Source of the DNA: an uncultured Sphingomonadales bacterium
Lineage (GTDB): Bacteria > Pseudomonadota > Alphaproteobacteria > Sphingomonadales > Sphingomonadaceae
NCBI GenBank assembly: GCA_903848655.1
Contig: CAINGT010000122.1
Coordinates: 1-50,329 of the forward strand
Length of the DNA: 50,329 nt
Reading direction: 5' to 3'
The notes below the pieces were generated by a model. It was not told where the DNA came from and ran no database searches. It saw nothing but the letters and a program-made list of their open reading frames with translations. Positions 7,251 to 14,545 of the stretch are shown piece by piece. How positions within the stretch are numbered: the stretch's first letter is position 1; each line of letters starts with the position of its first letter. The position numbers and the translations under genes were made by a program.

Positions 7251-8201
7251 GTGAGCATCGCAACAGCCTATGATGTCGCGCACGTGCGCTTTCGCGCGCC
7301 AGACTTGGCGAAAATGCGCGCCTTTCTGCTCGATTTCGGGATGGTCGATGCCGTGCCCGCCCAACCGACCGGGCAGCTCTTTATGCGCGGCACCGGGCGC
7401 GCGCCGTTCCTCCATGCGACCGAACTTGGCGAGGCAGGTTTTGCCGCGCTGGGCATCTGGGTGCGCGACCGGGCCGATCTTGAAGCGCTCGCCGCGCACG
7501 ATGGCGTTGCGGTCGAACCGTTCGATGCGCCGGGCGGCGGTCTGGTCGTGCGGCTCACCGATCCCGATGGCTTTGTGATCGAGGCGATTGCCGAGCAGCA
7601 GCCGCTGCCCGCGAACGACCGCACCGTGCCGTTTCCCGACGATTGGAACCATGGCGGCGAACATCCGCGCATCGCCCGTTTCCGCCGCGTCAGCCAAGGA
7701 CCTTCGCACGTCATGCGGCTGGGCCATTGCGTGCTGGGCGTGACCAATTTCCGCCGCTCCGAACAGTGGTACAAAGACCGCTTTGGCTTTGTGACATCGG
7801 ACGAAATTCAGCCCGCGCCCGGCGTTGCCATCGGCGCGTTCTTGCGCGCCGACCGGGGGGACGAGCCGTGCGATCATCACACCCTATTTTTGTTCGAACG
7901 CCCCGGCGCGCCCGCGCAATTCATGCATTCCGCGTTCGAAGTCGCCGATCTCGATGACCTGATGACCGGGCACGATCATCTGGTCGCAGCCGGTTGGCAT
8001 CCCCACTGGGGCGTGGGCCGGCACATCCTCGGCAGTCAGGTATTCGACTATTGGAATGACCCGTTTGGCCATGAGATCGAACACTGGACCGATGGCGACC
8101 AGCTTAGAACCGCCGATGGCGGCGGGATTGTCGGTTTCGCCGAACTGCTCGGCGGGCAATGGGGGCCGCCGAACCCGGTGCTCAAAGACTTCGTGAAATA
8201 G
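7251..8201 (+). CDS. VOC-superfamily extradiol-type ring-cleavage dioxygenase
   Basis: This 316-residue protein has two tandem VOC modules, as in type I extradiol dioxygenases. Likely iron ligands in the C-terminal module are His159 (RLGHCVLG), His226 (FMHSAFE) and Glu277 (GHEIEHW). The N-terminal module (about 1-115) ends TDPDGFVIEAIAE. The GTG at 7251 is chosen because GGAGG lies nine bases upstream and the family's N terminus starts there. Such enzymes open catechol-type rings next to the hydroxyls. It is first in a set with the SDR and NTF2-like genes and has its own candidate promoter at 7173-7210. Confidence 0.85.
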   Translation: MSIATAYDVAHVRFRAPDLAKMRAFLLDFGMVDAVPAQPTGQLFMRGTGRAPFLHATELGEAGFAALGIWVRDRADLEALAAHDGVAVEPFDAPGGGLVVRLTDPDGFVIEAIAEQQPLPANDRTVPFPDDWNHGGEHPRIARFRRVSQGPSHVMRLGHCVLGVTNFRRSEQWYKDRFGFVTSDEIQPAPGVAIGAFLRADRGDEPCDHHTLFLFERPGAPAQFMHSAFEVADLDDLMTGHDHLVAAGWHPHWGVGRHILGSQVFDYWNDPFGHEIEHWTDGDQLRTADGGGIVGFAELLGGQWGPPNPVLKDFVK

Positions 8202-8234
8202 CCGGGCGCATCACAGTAGAGGGAGCATGTCCGC

Positions 8235-9059
8235 ATGGCGGTCGTCGTGATTACAGGATGCAGTTCGGGCTTTGGCGAAGCGATGGCGCTCGCCTTTGCC
8301 GAACGCGGCGATCAAGTCGTGGCGACGCTGCGCAAACCGGCATCCGCGCCCGACAGCCTTAAGGCGCTTGCCGCTGCAAGGCCTGACGAGGTCGTGCTCG
8401 CCGCGCTCGATGTGACCGATGCAGACATGCGCACGGCGATGATCGCGCGGGTGATCGCGCAATTTGGCCGGATCGACGTGCTGATCAACAATGCCGGGGT
8501 CGGCGCGCGCGGCGCGTTTGAAGATGTGCCCGACAGCCAGTTCCGCACGATGTTCGAAACCAATCTGTTCGGCCCGCTCGACCTGATCCGGCAGGTGCTG
8601 CCGCATATGCGTGCGCAAGGGTCGGGCCGCATCATCAATGTGACCTCGGTCGCCGCCTTTATGAAAACCCCGTTCATGAGCGCCTATTGCGCGAGCAAAC
8701 ATGCGCTCGATGCGGCGACTGCCGCGCTCAATATCGAAACGCGCAGCTTTGGCGTGCACGTGGTCAGCGTAATGCCCGGGCCGTTCAAGACCGCCCTGCC
8801 GCAAAAGTCGCTCGATTGCCCGGCCAGCCCCGCTTATGCGGCGGCAGCGGCGCAGTTCAACCGCAATTTTGATGGGTTGGAAGCCCGCGCGCCGGACGAC
8901 ATCCGCCCGGTGGTCGAAGCCGCGCTTGCCGCCGCCACGGATGCGCAGCCGCAGGTGCGCTATCCGGCGGGCATCGATGTCGTCCATATTCTGCCGCCGA
9001 TCTTGCAAGCTATTGCCCCGATGGAAAAAATCGGGCTGCATTTGACCGGCCAAGACTGA
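8235..9059 (+). CDS. SDR family oxidoreductase
   Basis: A 274-residue classical short-chain dehydrogenase. The nucleotide-binding TGCSSGFG motif is at residues 7-14, NNAG follows about 75 residues later, and the catalytic Ser (NVTSVAAF) and Tyr-x-x-x-Lys (YCASK) are present. The family reduces or oxidises alcohols, ketones and dihydrodiols with NAD(P)(H). It lies 33 bases after the dioxygenase gene and 10 bases before the NTF2-like gene, so all three are probably cotranscribed. Substrate is unknown; a ring-side-chain alcohol or ketone in this pathway is likely. Confidence 0.85.
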   Translation: MAVVVITGCSSGFGEAMALAFAERGDQVVATLRKPASAPDSLKALAAARPDEVVLAALDVTDADMRTAMIARVIAQFGRIDVLINNAGVGARGAFEDVPDSQFRTMFETNLFGPLDLIRQVLPHMRAQGSGRIINVTSVAAFMKTPFMSAYCASKHALDAATAALNIETRSFGVHVVSVMPGPFKTALPQKSLDCPASPAYAAAAAQFNRNFDGLEARAPDDIRPVVEAALAAATDAQPQVRYPAGIDVVHILPPILQAIAPMEKIGLHLTGQD

Positions 9060-9069
9060 TCCGCGCGCC

Positions 9070-9567
9070 ATGATCACGACCCATCGGCGCACGGTCCTGA
9101 TGGGCGCGCTGGCGAGTGCGGCGGCACCGCCGGTTCGGGCGGGTGCGGTGCCGCATGTGCCGTTTGATCGCGCCGCCTATGATCGCTATGTGCGGCTGAT
9201 GAATGCGGGCGATCCGCGCGTTGTCGATTTTTATGCCGATGACGTCGCATTCGTGATGAACATCACTGGCAAAGCTGCGGTGGCGGCGTTCTACGCCCGG
9301 CACTGGCCGTTTGTAACCGAAACGCTCGACGTGCTGTTCTTCTGCGCCGACAGCGCCGGTGCCGCAGCCGAAGTGCACAGCACCTTGCGCTGCATCCGCG
9401 ATAGCGATGACACCGCGCTGTTTGGCCGCCCACTCAAAGCCGGTGAGGCGATGCGCACGCATGGTTTCCTGATCTATCTGCTCAACAGCCAAGGCCTGAT
9501 CCGCGCGATCAAAGGCCCGCCGCCCGAAGTGCTACAGGACTGGCGGCGCGAGAGCTCCGCATCGTGA
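9070..9567 (+). CDS. Exported NTF2/SnoaL-like protein
   Basis: This 165-residue protein begins MITTHRRTVLMGALASAAAPP, a twin-arginine-like or Sec signal peptide, followed by an NTF2/SnoaL-like domain (YVRLMNAGDPRVVDFYADDVAF, then RTHGFLIYLLNSQGLIRAIKG). Members of this fold act as isomerases, cyclases or dehydratases. It is the last gene of the plus-strand group, ten bases after the SDR. It is not obviously a recent copy of the NTF2-like protein at 4122-4751 and lacks the Met/Pro repeat. Reaction unknown. Confidence 0.75.
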   Translation: MITTHRRTVLMGALASAAAPPVRAGAVPHVPFDRAAYDRYVRLMNAGDPRVVDFYADDVAFVMNITGKAAVAAFYARHWPFVTETLDVLFFCADSAGAAAEVHSTLRCIRDSDDTALFGRPLKAGEAMRTHGFLIYLLNSQGLIRAIKGPPPEVLQDWRRESSAS

Positions 9568-9587
9568 GACCCATCACCGCGTGCCCG

Positions 9588-9724
9588 ATCCTCCCCTTTT
9601 GGGGGAGGTGGCAGCGCGTAGCGCTGACGGAGGGGGTGCGACGGGCAGAATATCGTGCGGTTTCGAGAAGTTGCGCCCCCTCCGTCAGCCCTGCGGGCTG
9701 CCACCTCCCCCAAAAGGGGAGGAG
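9588..9724. repeat. REP-type repeat (family a), inverted pair
   Basis: The left arm (9588-9640) reads CTCCCCTTTTGGGGGAGG, then GCGCTGACGGAGGGGG. The right arm (9673-9724) is nearly its reverse complement, with CCCCCTCCGTCAGCC and CCACCTCCCCC. The same unit occurs singly at 66-116. The pair lies between two converging genes (end of the NTF2-like gene at 9567, end of the MFS gene at 9785), a common place for REP pairs, and may help stop transcription from both sides. A further small palindrome, GCCCTTTGGAAAGGGC, lies at 9753-9768. Confidence 0.85.
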
Positions 9725-9784
9725 TTGGGGTGTCGCGTCGCACCCGATCCTTGCCCTTTGGAAAGGGCGTTTGGCTGGGGCTTT

Positions 9785-10990
9785 CTAAGCCACAGAACCA
9801 GCCCGCCGGGGTGATCCGCGCAGCCGCCCGATCAGCGCAACCGCCGCCGCCGCCAGACACAGCAGCCCCAATATCTGCAATGTCGCCGGCAGGTTGCCAT
9901 CGTTCTGGTGGCGCAGCCAGGCGACCGCCTGACTGCTCAGCGGCTGTCCCAGCCACCATCCGCTCATGAACAGCCCGGTGCCCCGGCCGCGCACTTCGAA
10001 CGGCAGTCGCCCCATCGCCCAGACCACCAGCGCGGGCAGCAACATGCCCGATCCGATCTGGTTGATGACCAGCCAGCCGGAAAACTGCCCCACCACCGGT
10101 GCATGGTTCATCAGGACATACGACAGACCGAGCAGACCAAACGCGCACAGCAATTGCGTGGGAACCACCAGCCGCGCGGTGAATTGCCGGTACAGCAGCG
10201 TTCCGCCTGCCACCGAAAGCCCGGCAAGGCTGCTATAGAGCCCCAGCGCGCCTGGCGTGCTGATGCCATAATAGTCGCTGAGCATCGTGCTCACTTGGAT
10301 CTGCATGGTGAAGAACATCGTGCCGCCAAACACCGCCAGCGCGGCAATCGGCATGATCGCGCGCCATGGGAAGCGCCCGTCGGAACTGGCCGCTTGCGCG
10401 CTGTCTTCGTCGCGCTTGTCCGGCTCCCACGTCCAGATCATCAACCCCGCCGCGAACAGGATACTGACACCATATGCGGCAAACGCCGCCCGCCAGCCAA
10501 AGCTGCCCAGCGCGCCGCCCAGCAGCGCCAGCACGATTGACGCGAGCGAGGCAACCGCGGTCTGGTTCGCCAGCCACTTTTCGCGCTCGCGCCCGTGGAA
10601 GTAATCGCCGATCAGCGTCGTGCTCGCAATCACGATCAGCGCTTCCATCGCGCCCAGCACCGCGCGGCTGATGATGATCGCCGTCAGGCTTTCGAGAAAG
10701 ATCGGCAGGATACCCACGACCGCATAGATCACCAGCGCCGCAATGCATGTCGTGCGCCGCCCGAAGAAATCGACCACCACCCCGGCCACCGGCGACAGCA
10801 GCGCAACGCACAGCGCGGGCAAAGTCAGCATCAGCGGCACCAGATATTCGACCCCCGGCACATCCTTGAAATGCGCCATCATGCCCGGCAAAACCGGCAC
10901 GAGGATAATCAGCCCCATCACCGCCATCGTGATCGGCAGCAACAGCACAATGCCCTGTACCGTGCCCGCTTGGCGTTGCGCGACTGTCAT
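9785..10990 (-). CDS. MFS transporter
   Basis: The 401-residue product is strongly hydrophobic, with about 12 predicted membrane segments and a cytoplasmic loop near the middle (WEPDKRDEDSAQAASSDGR). The loop after segment 2 reads DFFGRRTTC, the family's typical position for D-x-x-G-R-R. It probably carries an aromatic acid or a pathway intermediate, judged by the catabolic genes around it. Substrate and direction cannot be told from sequence. It is separated from the SDR gene at 11209 by a REP pair. Confidence 0.85.
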   Translation of the reverse strand: MTVAQRQAGTVQGIVLLLPITMAVMGLIILVPVLPGMMAHFKDVPGVEYLVPLMLTLPALCVALLSPVAGVVVDFFGRRTTCIAALVIYAVVGILPIFLESLTAIIISRAVLGAMEALIVIASTTLIGDYFHGREREKWLANQTAVASLASIVLALLGGALGSFGWRAAFAAYGVSILFAAGLMIWTWEPDKRDEDSAQAASSDGRFPWRAIMPIAALAVFGGTMFFTMQIQVSTMLSDYYGISTPGALGLYSSLAGLSVAGGTLLYRQFTARLVVPTQLLCAFGLLGLSYVLMNHAPVVGQFSGWLVINQIGSGMLLPALVVWAMGRLPFEVRGRGTGLFMSGWWLGQPLSSQAVAWLRHQNDGNLPATLQILGLLCLAAAAVALIGRLRGSPRRAGSVA

Positions 10991-11048
10991 TGGAGTGAAC
11001 CCTGTTGTTTGGTGCGATGCGCGAAGCCTATTGCGGCACCACAGCCCA

Positions 11049-11058
11049 AGTTAGGTGC
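11049..11058 (-). promoter_or_regulatory. Shared decamer upstream of the MFS gene
   Basis: GCACCTAACT on the minus strand lies about 59 bases before the MFS start (10990). The identical decamer, same orientation, lies about 93 bases before the DUF6152 operon start (6147-6156). A chance match of ten bases in both control regions is unlikely but possible. It may be half of a regulator site. Confidence 0.35.
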
Positions 11059-11060
11059 AT

Positions 11061-11210
11061 AGATTCAGTGTCTGTTGCGAAAGTGCCTCCCACCGCCCCG
11101 CACCCCCGGCCCATCCGCCCACGGGGTACCTTCAATGGGCGGTTGGGCCGGAGGTGCGGGGCGGTGGGTGGCACAAAGTCGTCGCCAGGCGACTTTCGAA
11201 ACAGACTCTC
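11061..11210. repeat. REP-type repeat (family b), inverted pair
   Basis: The left arm (11061-11130) contains CACCGCCCCGCACCCCCGG then CCGCCCACGGGGTAC. The right arm (11131-11210) is its approximate reverse complement, ending with CGAAACAGACTCTC. A third copy runs off the right edge of the window at 50264-50329, where GAGTCTGTTTCGAAA precedes the same GC-rich block. The right arm reaches into the stop codon of the SDR gene ending at 11209. The pair lies between the SDR and MFS genes, which run in the same direction. Confidence 0.85.
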
Positions 11211-11973
11211 AGTCGGCGGTCCAGCCGCCATCGACCACCACACTGCTGCCGGTCATCAAGGCCGCCGCATCGGACGCAAGGAACAGCACCGCGCCCATGA
11301 TATCGGTAACTTGCCCAATGCGCCCCAGCTTGATCTTGGCCAAGACGCTCGCGGCAAAGGCCGCATCGGCGAAAAATGGCCGGGTCAGCGGAGTTTCGAT
11401 AAATGTCGGCGCGATAGTGTTTGACCGGATGCGATGGGCCGCAAGATCGAGCGCAAAGGCCTTGCTCATCCCTTCGAGCGCCCATTTCGATGCACAATAG
11501 AGCGAACGGTTCACCCCGCCCACGTGGCCCATTTGCGATCCGATGTGGATCAGCGATCCGGCAAGACCCGTCTCGATCATGCGCCGTGCCGCGGCTTGCG
11601 CGACGAAAAACGCCGCTTTGACATTCAGATCGATCACCGCATCATAATCGGCTTCGCTGACTTCGGTCATCGGCTTGGGCCGGTTGGTGCCCGCATTGTT
11701 GACCAGCACGTCAAACGCGGGTCGTTGCGCGAAGAACGCGGCGACGGCGGCAAGCTCGGACACGTCGAGCCGCGCCGCTTCGGCTTGGCCGCCCGCCGCA
11801 ACAATGTCTGCCGCAACCGCCGCAACTTCGTCCAGACTGCGCGCAACCAGCATGACATGCGCGCCCGCTTCGGCGAGCGCCGCCGCACTCGCAAGCCCGA
11901 TGCCGCGCCCCGCCCCGGTCACCACCGCGCGGCGGCCGTCGAGCCGAAAGCTGGGCGTGACCGGCAGTGTCAC
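11209..11973 (-). CDS. SDR family oxidoreductase
   Basis: A 254-residue classical SDR with TGAGRGIG near the N terminus, NNAG, the catalytic Ser in HIGSQMGH and YCASK. The C terminus [13 protein letters not shown] is the usual ending of FabG-like enzymes. The GTG start at 11973 overlaps the upstream dehydrogenase stop (GTGA), so the two genes are translationally coupled. Together they could oxidise a diol or hydroxy-ketone stepwise, but this is inference. The longer frame to 12174 is the upstream gene read out of frame. Confidence 0.87.
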   Translation of the reverse strand: MTLPVTPSFRLDGRRAVVTGAGRGIGLASAAALAEAGAHVMLVARSLDEVAAVAADIVAAGGQAEAARLDVSELAAVAAFFAQRPAFDVLVNNAGTNRPKPMTEVSEADYDAVIDLNVKAAFFVAQAAARRMIETGLAGSLIHIGSQMGHVGGVNRSLYCASKWALEGMSKAFALDLAAHRIRSNTIAPTFIETPLTRPFFADAAFAASVLAKIKLGRIGQVTDIMGAVLFLASDAAALMTGSSVVVDGGWTAD

Positions 11974-13295
11974 AGCGGGTCGCGCGCGGCGGCTTTGCCG
12001 GCATAGGGCACATTGACATGGCCATAGCGGCGAACGCGGATATTGGCCTGCTCGCCATGCCCGGCAAAGCCTTCGAGCGCGCAGAGGCGGCTGCAATATT
12101 CGCCGATCATCGCCGAAGCCGCATCGGTCAGCACGCGCTGATAGGTGCACGTCTTGATGAATTTGCCGACCCACAAACCGCCAGTATAGCGTGCCGCCTT
12201 GCGCGTCGGCAGCGTGTGGTTGGTGCCGATCACTTTGTCGCCATAGCTGACATTGGTGCGCGCGCCCAGAAACAGCGCGCCATAATTGGTCATGTTCGCC
12301 AGAAAATAGTCCGGGTCTGCGGTCATCACCTGCACATGTTCGGACGCGATATCATCGGCGATGCGGACCATTTCGGCATCATCATCGGCGATGATCACTT
12401 CGCCGAAATTTTCCCACGCGCGGCGGGCGATATCGGCAGTGGGCAGAATGTCCAGCAGCCGGTCGATCCACGCCATCGTCTCGCGCGCCAGCTTTTCCGA
12501 TGTCGTAAGCAGAACGGCGGGACTGTCCGGCCCGTGTTCGGCCTGACCCAGCAGATCGGTCGCCGCGAGTTCACCATCGCAGCCGATGTCATCAGCGATC
12601 ACCAGCGTTTCGGTCGGCCCGGCAAACAAGTCGATGCCGACCCGGCCAAACAATTGCCGCTTGGCTTCGGCCACATAAGCATTGCCCGGCCCGACCAGCA
12701 TATCGACCGCCGCAATCGACTGCGTTCCCAGCCCCATCGCCGCCACTGCCTGAATCCCGCCAAGGCAATAAATCTCATCCGCCCCGGCCATCGCTTGCGC
12801 CGCGACAATCGCGGGCGCGGGCTTGCCGCCAAACGGCGGCGCGCATGTCACGACGCGCGGCACCCCCGCAACTTTGGCGGTGATTACCGACATATGCGCC
12901 GACGCGAGCAGCGGATATTTGCCGCCGGGCACATAGCAACCCGCCGCGCTGACGGGCAAGTTCTTGTGACCCAGCACCACGCCCGGCAGCGTTTCCACTT
13001 CGACATCGCGGATGCTCGCGCGCTGAATCTGCGCGAAATTGCGCACTTGGGCTTGCGCGAATTCAATGTCTTTAACGTCCTGCGGCGAAAGCGTGTCGAT
13101 ACAGGCCTGAATTTCAGCCTGTGTCAGGCGATAGCTGTCACGATCCCACTGATCGAAGCGGATCGACAAGTCGCGCACGGCGGCATCGCCGCGCGCTTCA
13201 ATATCGGCAAGAATGCTTTCAACCGTCTCCCGCACCTGCCGGTTGGCGCTCGCTTTCGCTTCGACTGTCGCCCCGCGCTTGACATAGTGAGCCAT
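11970..13295 (-). CDS. Histidinol dehydrogenase family protein, HpsN-like (sulfopropanediol dehydrogenase type)
   Basis: The product is 441 residues and covers the full histidinol dehydrogenase fold. The zinc and catalytic positions are kept: Gln251 and His254 (GQAEHG), Glu319-His320 (SEH), Asp353 ([10 protein letters not shown]) and His413 (EGFAGHG). The segment [18 protein letters not shown] matches the HpsN-like branch rather than true HisD, so it should oxidise a diol or hydroxy group to a carboxylate with NAD, not make histidine. ATG at 13295 is chosen. A frame extended to 13337 starts inside the repeat at 13313-13410, and its first residues (MRFNLIAF) come from the repeat. Confidence 0.85.
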   Translation of the reverse strand: MAHYVKRGATVEAKASANRQVRETVESILADIEARGDAAVRDLSIRFDQWDRDSYRLTQAEIQACIDTLSPQDVKDIEFAQAQVRNFAQIQRASIRDVEVETLPGVVLGHKNLPVSAAGCYVPGGKYPLLASAHMSVITAKVAGVPRVVTCAPPFGGKPAPAIVAAQAMAGADEIYCLGGIQAVAAMGLGTQSIAAVDMLVGPGNAYVAEAKRQLFGRVGIDLFAGPTETLVIADDIGCDGELAATDLLGQAEHGPDSPAVLLTTSEKLARETMAWIDRLLDILPTADIARRAWENFGEVIIADDDAEMVRIADDIASEHVQVMTADPDYFLANMTNYGALFLGARTNVSYGDKVIGTNHTLPTRKAARYTGGLWVGKFIKTCTYQRVLTDAASAMIGEYCSRLCALEGFAGHGEQANIRVRRYGHVNVPYAGKAAARDPL

Positions 13296-13312
13296 GGACC
13301 AGCGCCTAGGCC

Positions 13313-13410
13313 GGAATGCGATTAGATTGAATCGCATTCCGCTCTAGAGTCTTTGTTTTCGCGTGATTTATTGCGAAAAGCCGGTTCCCACTTTTTCGCA
13401 TCACGCTCTA
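13313..13410 (+). repeat. Two-hairpin interspersed repeat (family c), copy A
   Basis: The head is a palindrome, GGAATGCGAT with its complement around the loop TAGATTGA (13313-13340). After AGAGTCTTTGTTTTC comes a second hairpin: GCGTGAT and GCGAAAA pair with TTTTCGC and ATCACGC across CCGGTTCCCA. This copy lacks the 21-22-base insert seen in copies B, C, F and G. Its final CTA is the stop codon (TAG, minus strand) of the FAH gene at 13408. It separates that gene from the dehydrogenase gene within one transcription unit. Confidence 0.9.
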
Positions 13411-14262
13411 TGCCTCGTTGACGAAGCGGTTTTCGATTGCGCCAAGCCCTTCGATCGCCACGCGCACGACATCGCCGTGTTTCATGAACCGGTTGCCCGC
13501 GATCCCCACGCCCGCTGGCGTGCCGGTCGCGATCAGATCGCCGGGTTCAAGCGTCATGACTTGCGAGAGATAGGCGATCTGATCGTAGATATCGTAGATC
13601 ATGTCGCCCGTGGTCGCGCGCTGGCGCTCTTCCCCATTGAGTTCAAGCGTCATCGTCAGCGCGTGCGGATCGGCGATTTCATCGTCGGTGGTGATCCACG
13701 GACCGATTGGCCCGTGCGTATCGAACGATTTGCCCAGCGTGAACGTGGGTGAACGGAACTGCCAGTCGCGCGCCGTCACATCGTTGCACACGAGGTATCC
13801 GGCAATCACCGAGCGCGCGTCATCACGCGCGACATGGCGGCAGCGTTTGCCGATCACGACCCCCATCTCGGCTTCGTAATCGACTTTGTCCGGCCCGACT
13901 TTGGGCACATCCACGTCGGCAAACGGGCCATTGATGCACGTCACTTGCTTGTTGAACCAGATCTGGGTTTGTGGCGCAGTCACCCCGGCGGCGGCGGCTT
14001 CGTCAACGTGCGACTGGTAATTCATGCCGATGGCGAGATATTTGCGCGGATCGGCGATCGGCGCTTCGAGCGTGACCGAGGCCAGCGGCAACCACGGCCC
14101 ATCGATGGCGGCAATGGCCGCGCGTGCGCCATCGAGATGTTCAAGCAGCAGCCGCATGGAATCGCCGGCAGCGGGCATGGCGGAACTGATATCGACGATC
14201 TGATCGCCAACCACTTTTCCAAGGCGCGTCTGGCCATCAACGCTGAACCGGGCAAGCTTCAT
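13408..14262 (-). CDS. Fumarylacetoacetate hydrolase family protein, copy 2
   Basis: A 284-residue FAH-family protein with YLAIGMNYQSH, the metal-binding DYEAEMGVVIGK block, NDVTARDWQ, SFDTHGPIGPW and TGTPAGVG. It is a clear but diverged paralogue of the protein at 6314-7156. This branch includes ureidoglycolate lyase-like, 2,4-diketo acid and acylpyruvate hydrolases, so the substrate is open. It is the first gene of the minus-strand set with the HpsN-like and SDR genes. The last codons run up to repeat copy A, whose end supplies the TAG stop. Confidence 0.88.
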   Translation of the reverse strand: MKLARFSVDGQTRLGKVVGDQIVDISSAMPAAGDSMRLLLEHLDGARAAIAAIDGPWLPLASVTLEAPIADPRKYLAIGMNYQSHVDEAAAAGVTAPQTQIWFNKQVTCINGPFADVDVPKVGPDKVDYEAEMGVVIGKRCRHVARDDARSVIAGYLVCNDVTARDWQFRSPTFTLGKSFDTHGPIGPWITTDDEIADPHALTMTLELNGEERQRATTGDMIYDIYDQIAYLSQVMTLEPGDLIATGTPAGVGIAGNRFMKHGDVVRVAIEGLGAIENRFVNEA

Positions 14263-14377
14263 CGATCGAGATCCTTTTTTCGAACATCATCGGGGATGAT
14301 GGGCGCGGTGCTTACGGAAAACTGCCGCGCAGACGCCTCCGCACGATCCAGCGCTGAAACGGAGCTGCACCGCGCAG

Positions 14378-14415
14378 TTTGACTAAAACGTACAAAGCTG
14401 ACTGTCTAGTTCAAA
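14378..14415 (-). promoter_or_regulatory. Possible operator upstream of the FAH copy 2 operon
   Basis: TTTGACTA (14378-14385) and TAGTTCAAA (14407-14415) form an imperfect inverted repeat in the AT-richer part of the gap between the FAH gene and purL. GACTGTC, a small palindrome, lies inside it. On the minus strand TTGAAC could be a -35 box, but no good -10 follows at the right spacing. Support is weak. Confidence 0.3.
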
Positions 14416-14477
14416 TTTTTTCCGGTGCGGCTGGGCTGATGGTGCCCGACGCATGACGCCTGCCGCCGCGCTTTTTG

Positions 14478-14540
14478 ACAGAGTCCCCGCGCTTTTTGCA
14501 AAAAACCGGTTCCCCCTGTTTGGCGACTTGCGTTAGAGCG
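14478..14540 (+). repeat. Degenerate family c repeat (copy H) in the purL leader
   Basis: GAGTCC, TTTTTGCAAAAAACCGGTTCCCC and the closing CGTTAGAGCG match the core of the two-hairpin repeat, but the palindromic head and part of the second stem are lost. It ends six bases before the purL start codon, so it forms most of the purL leader. No ribosome-binding site is obvious there. Confidence 0.5.
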
Positions 14541-14545
14541 CGGCT

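Noticed and set aside
9564..9788. Short frames across the REP pair
   Set aside because: They translate the repeat itself and have no start signals or protein pattern.
14263..14545. Purine riboswitch before purL
   Set aside because: No riboswitch core was recognised; most of the leader is a decayed repeat.
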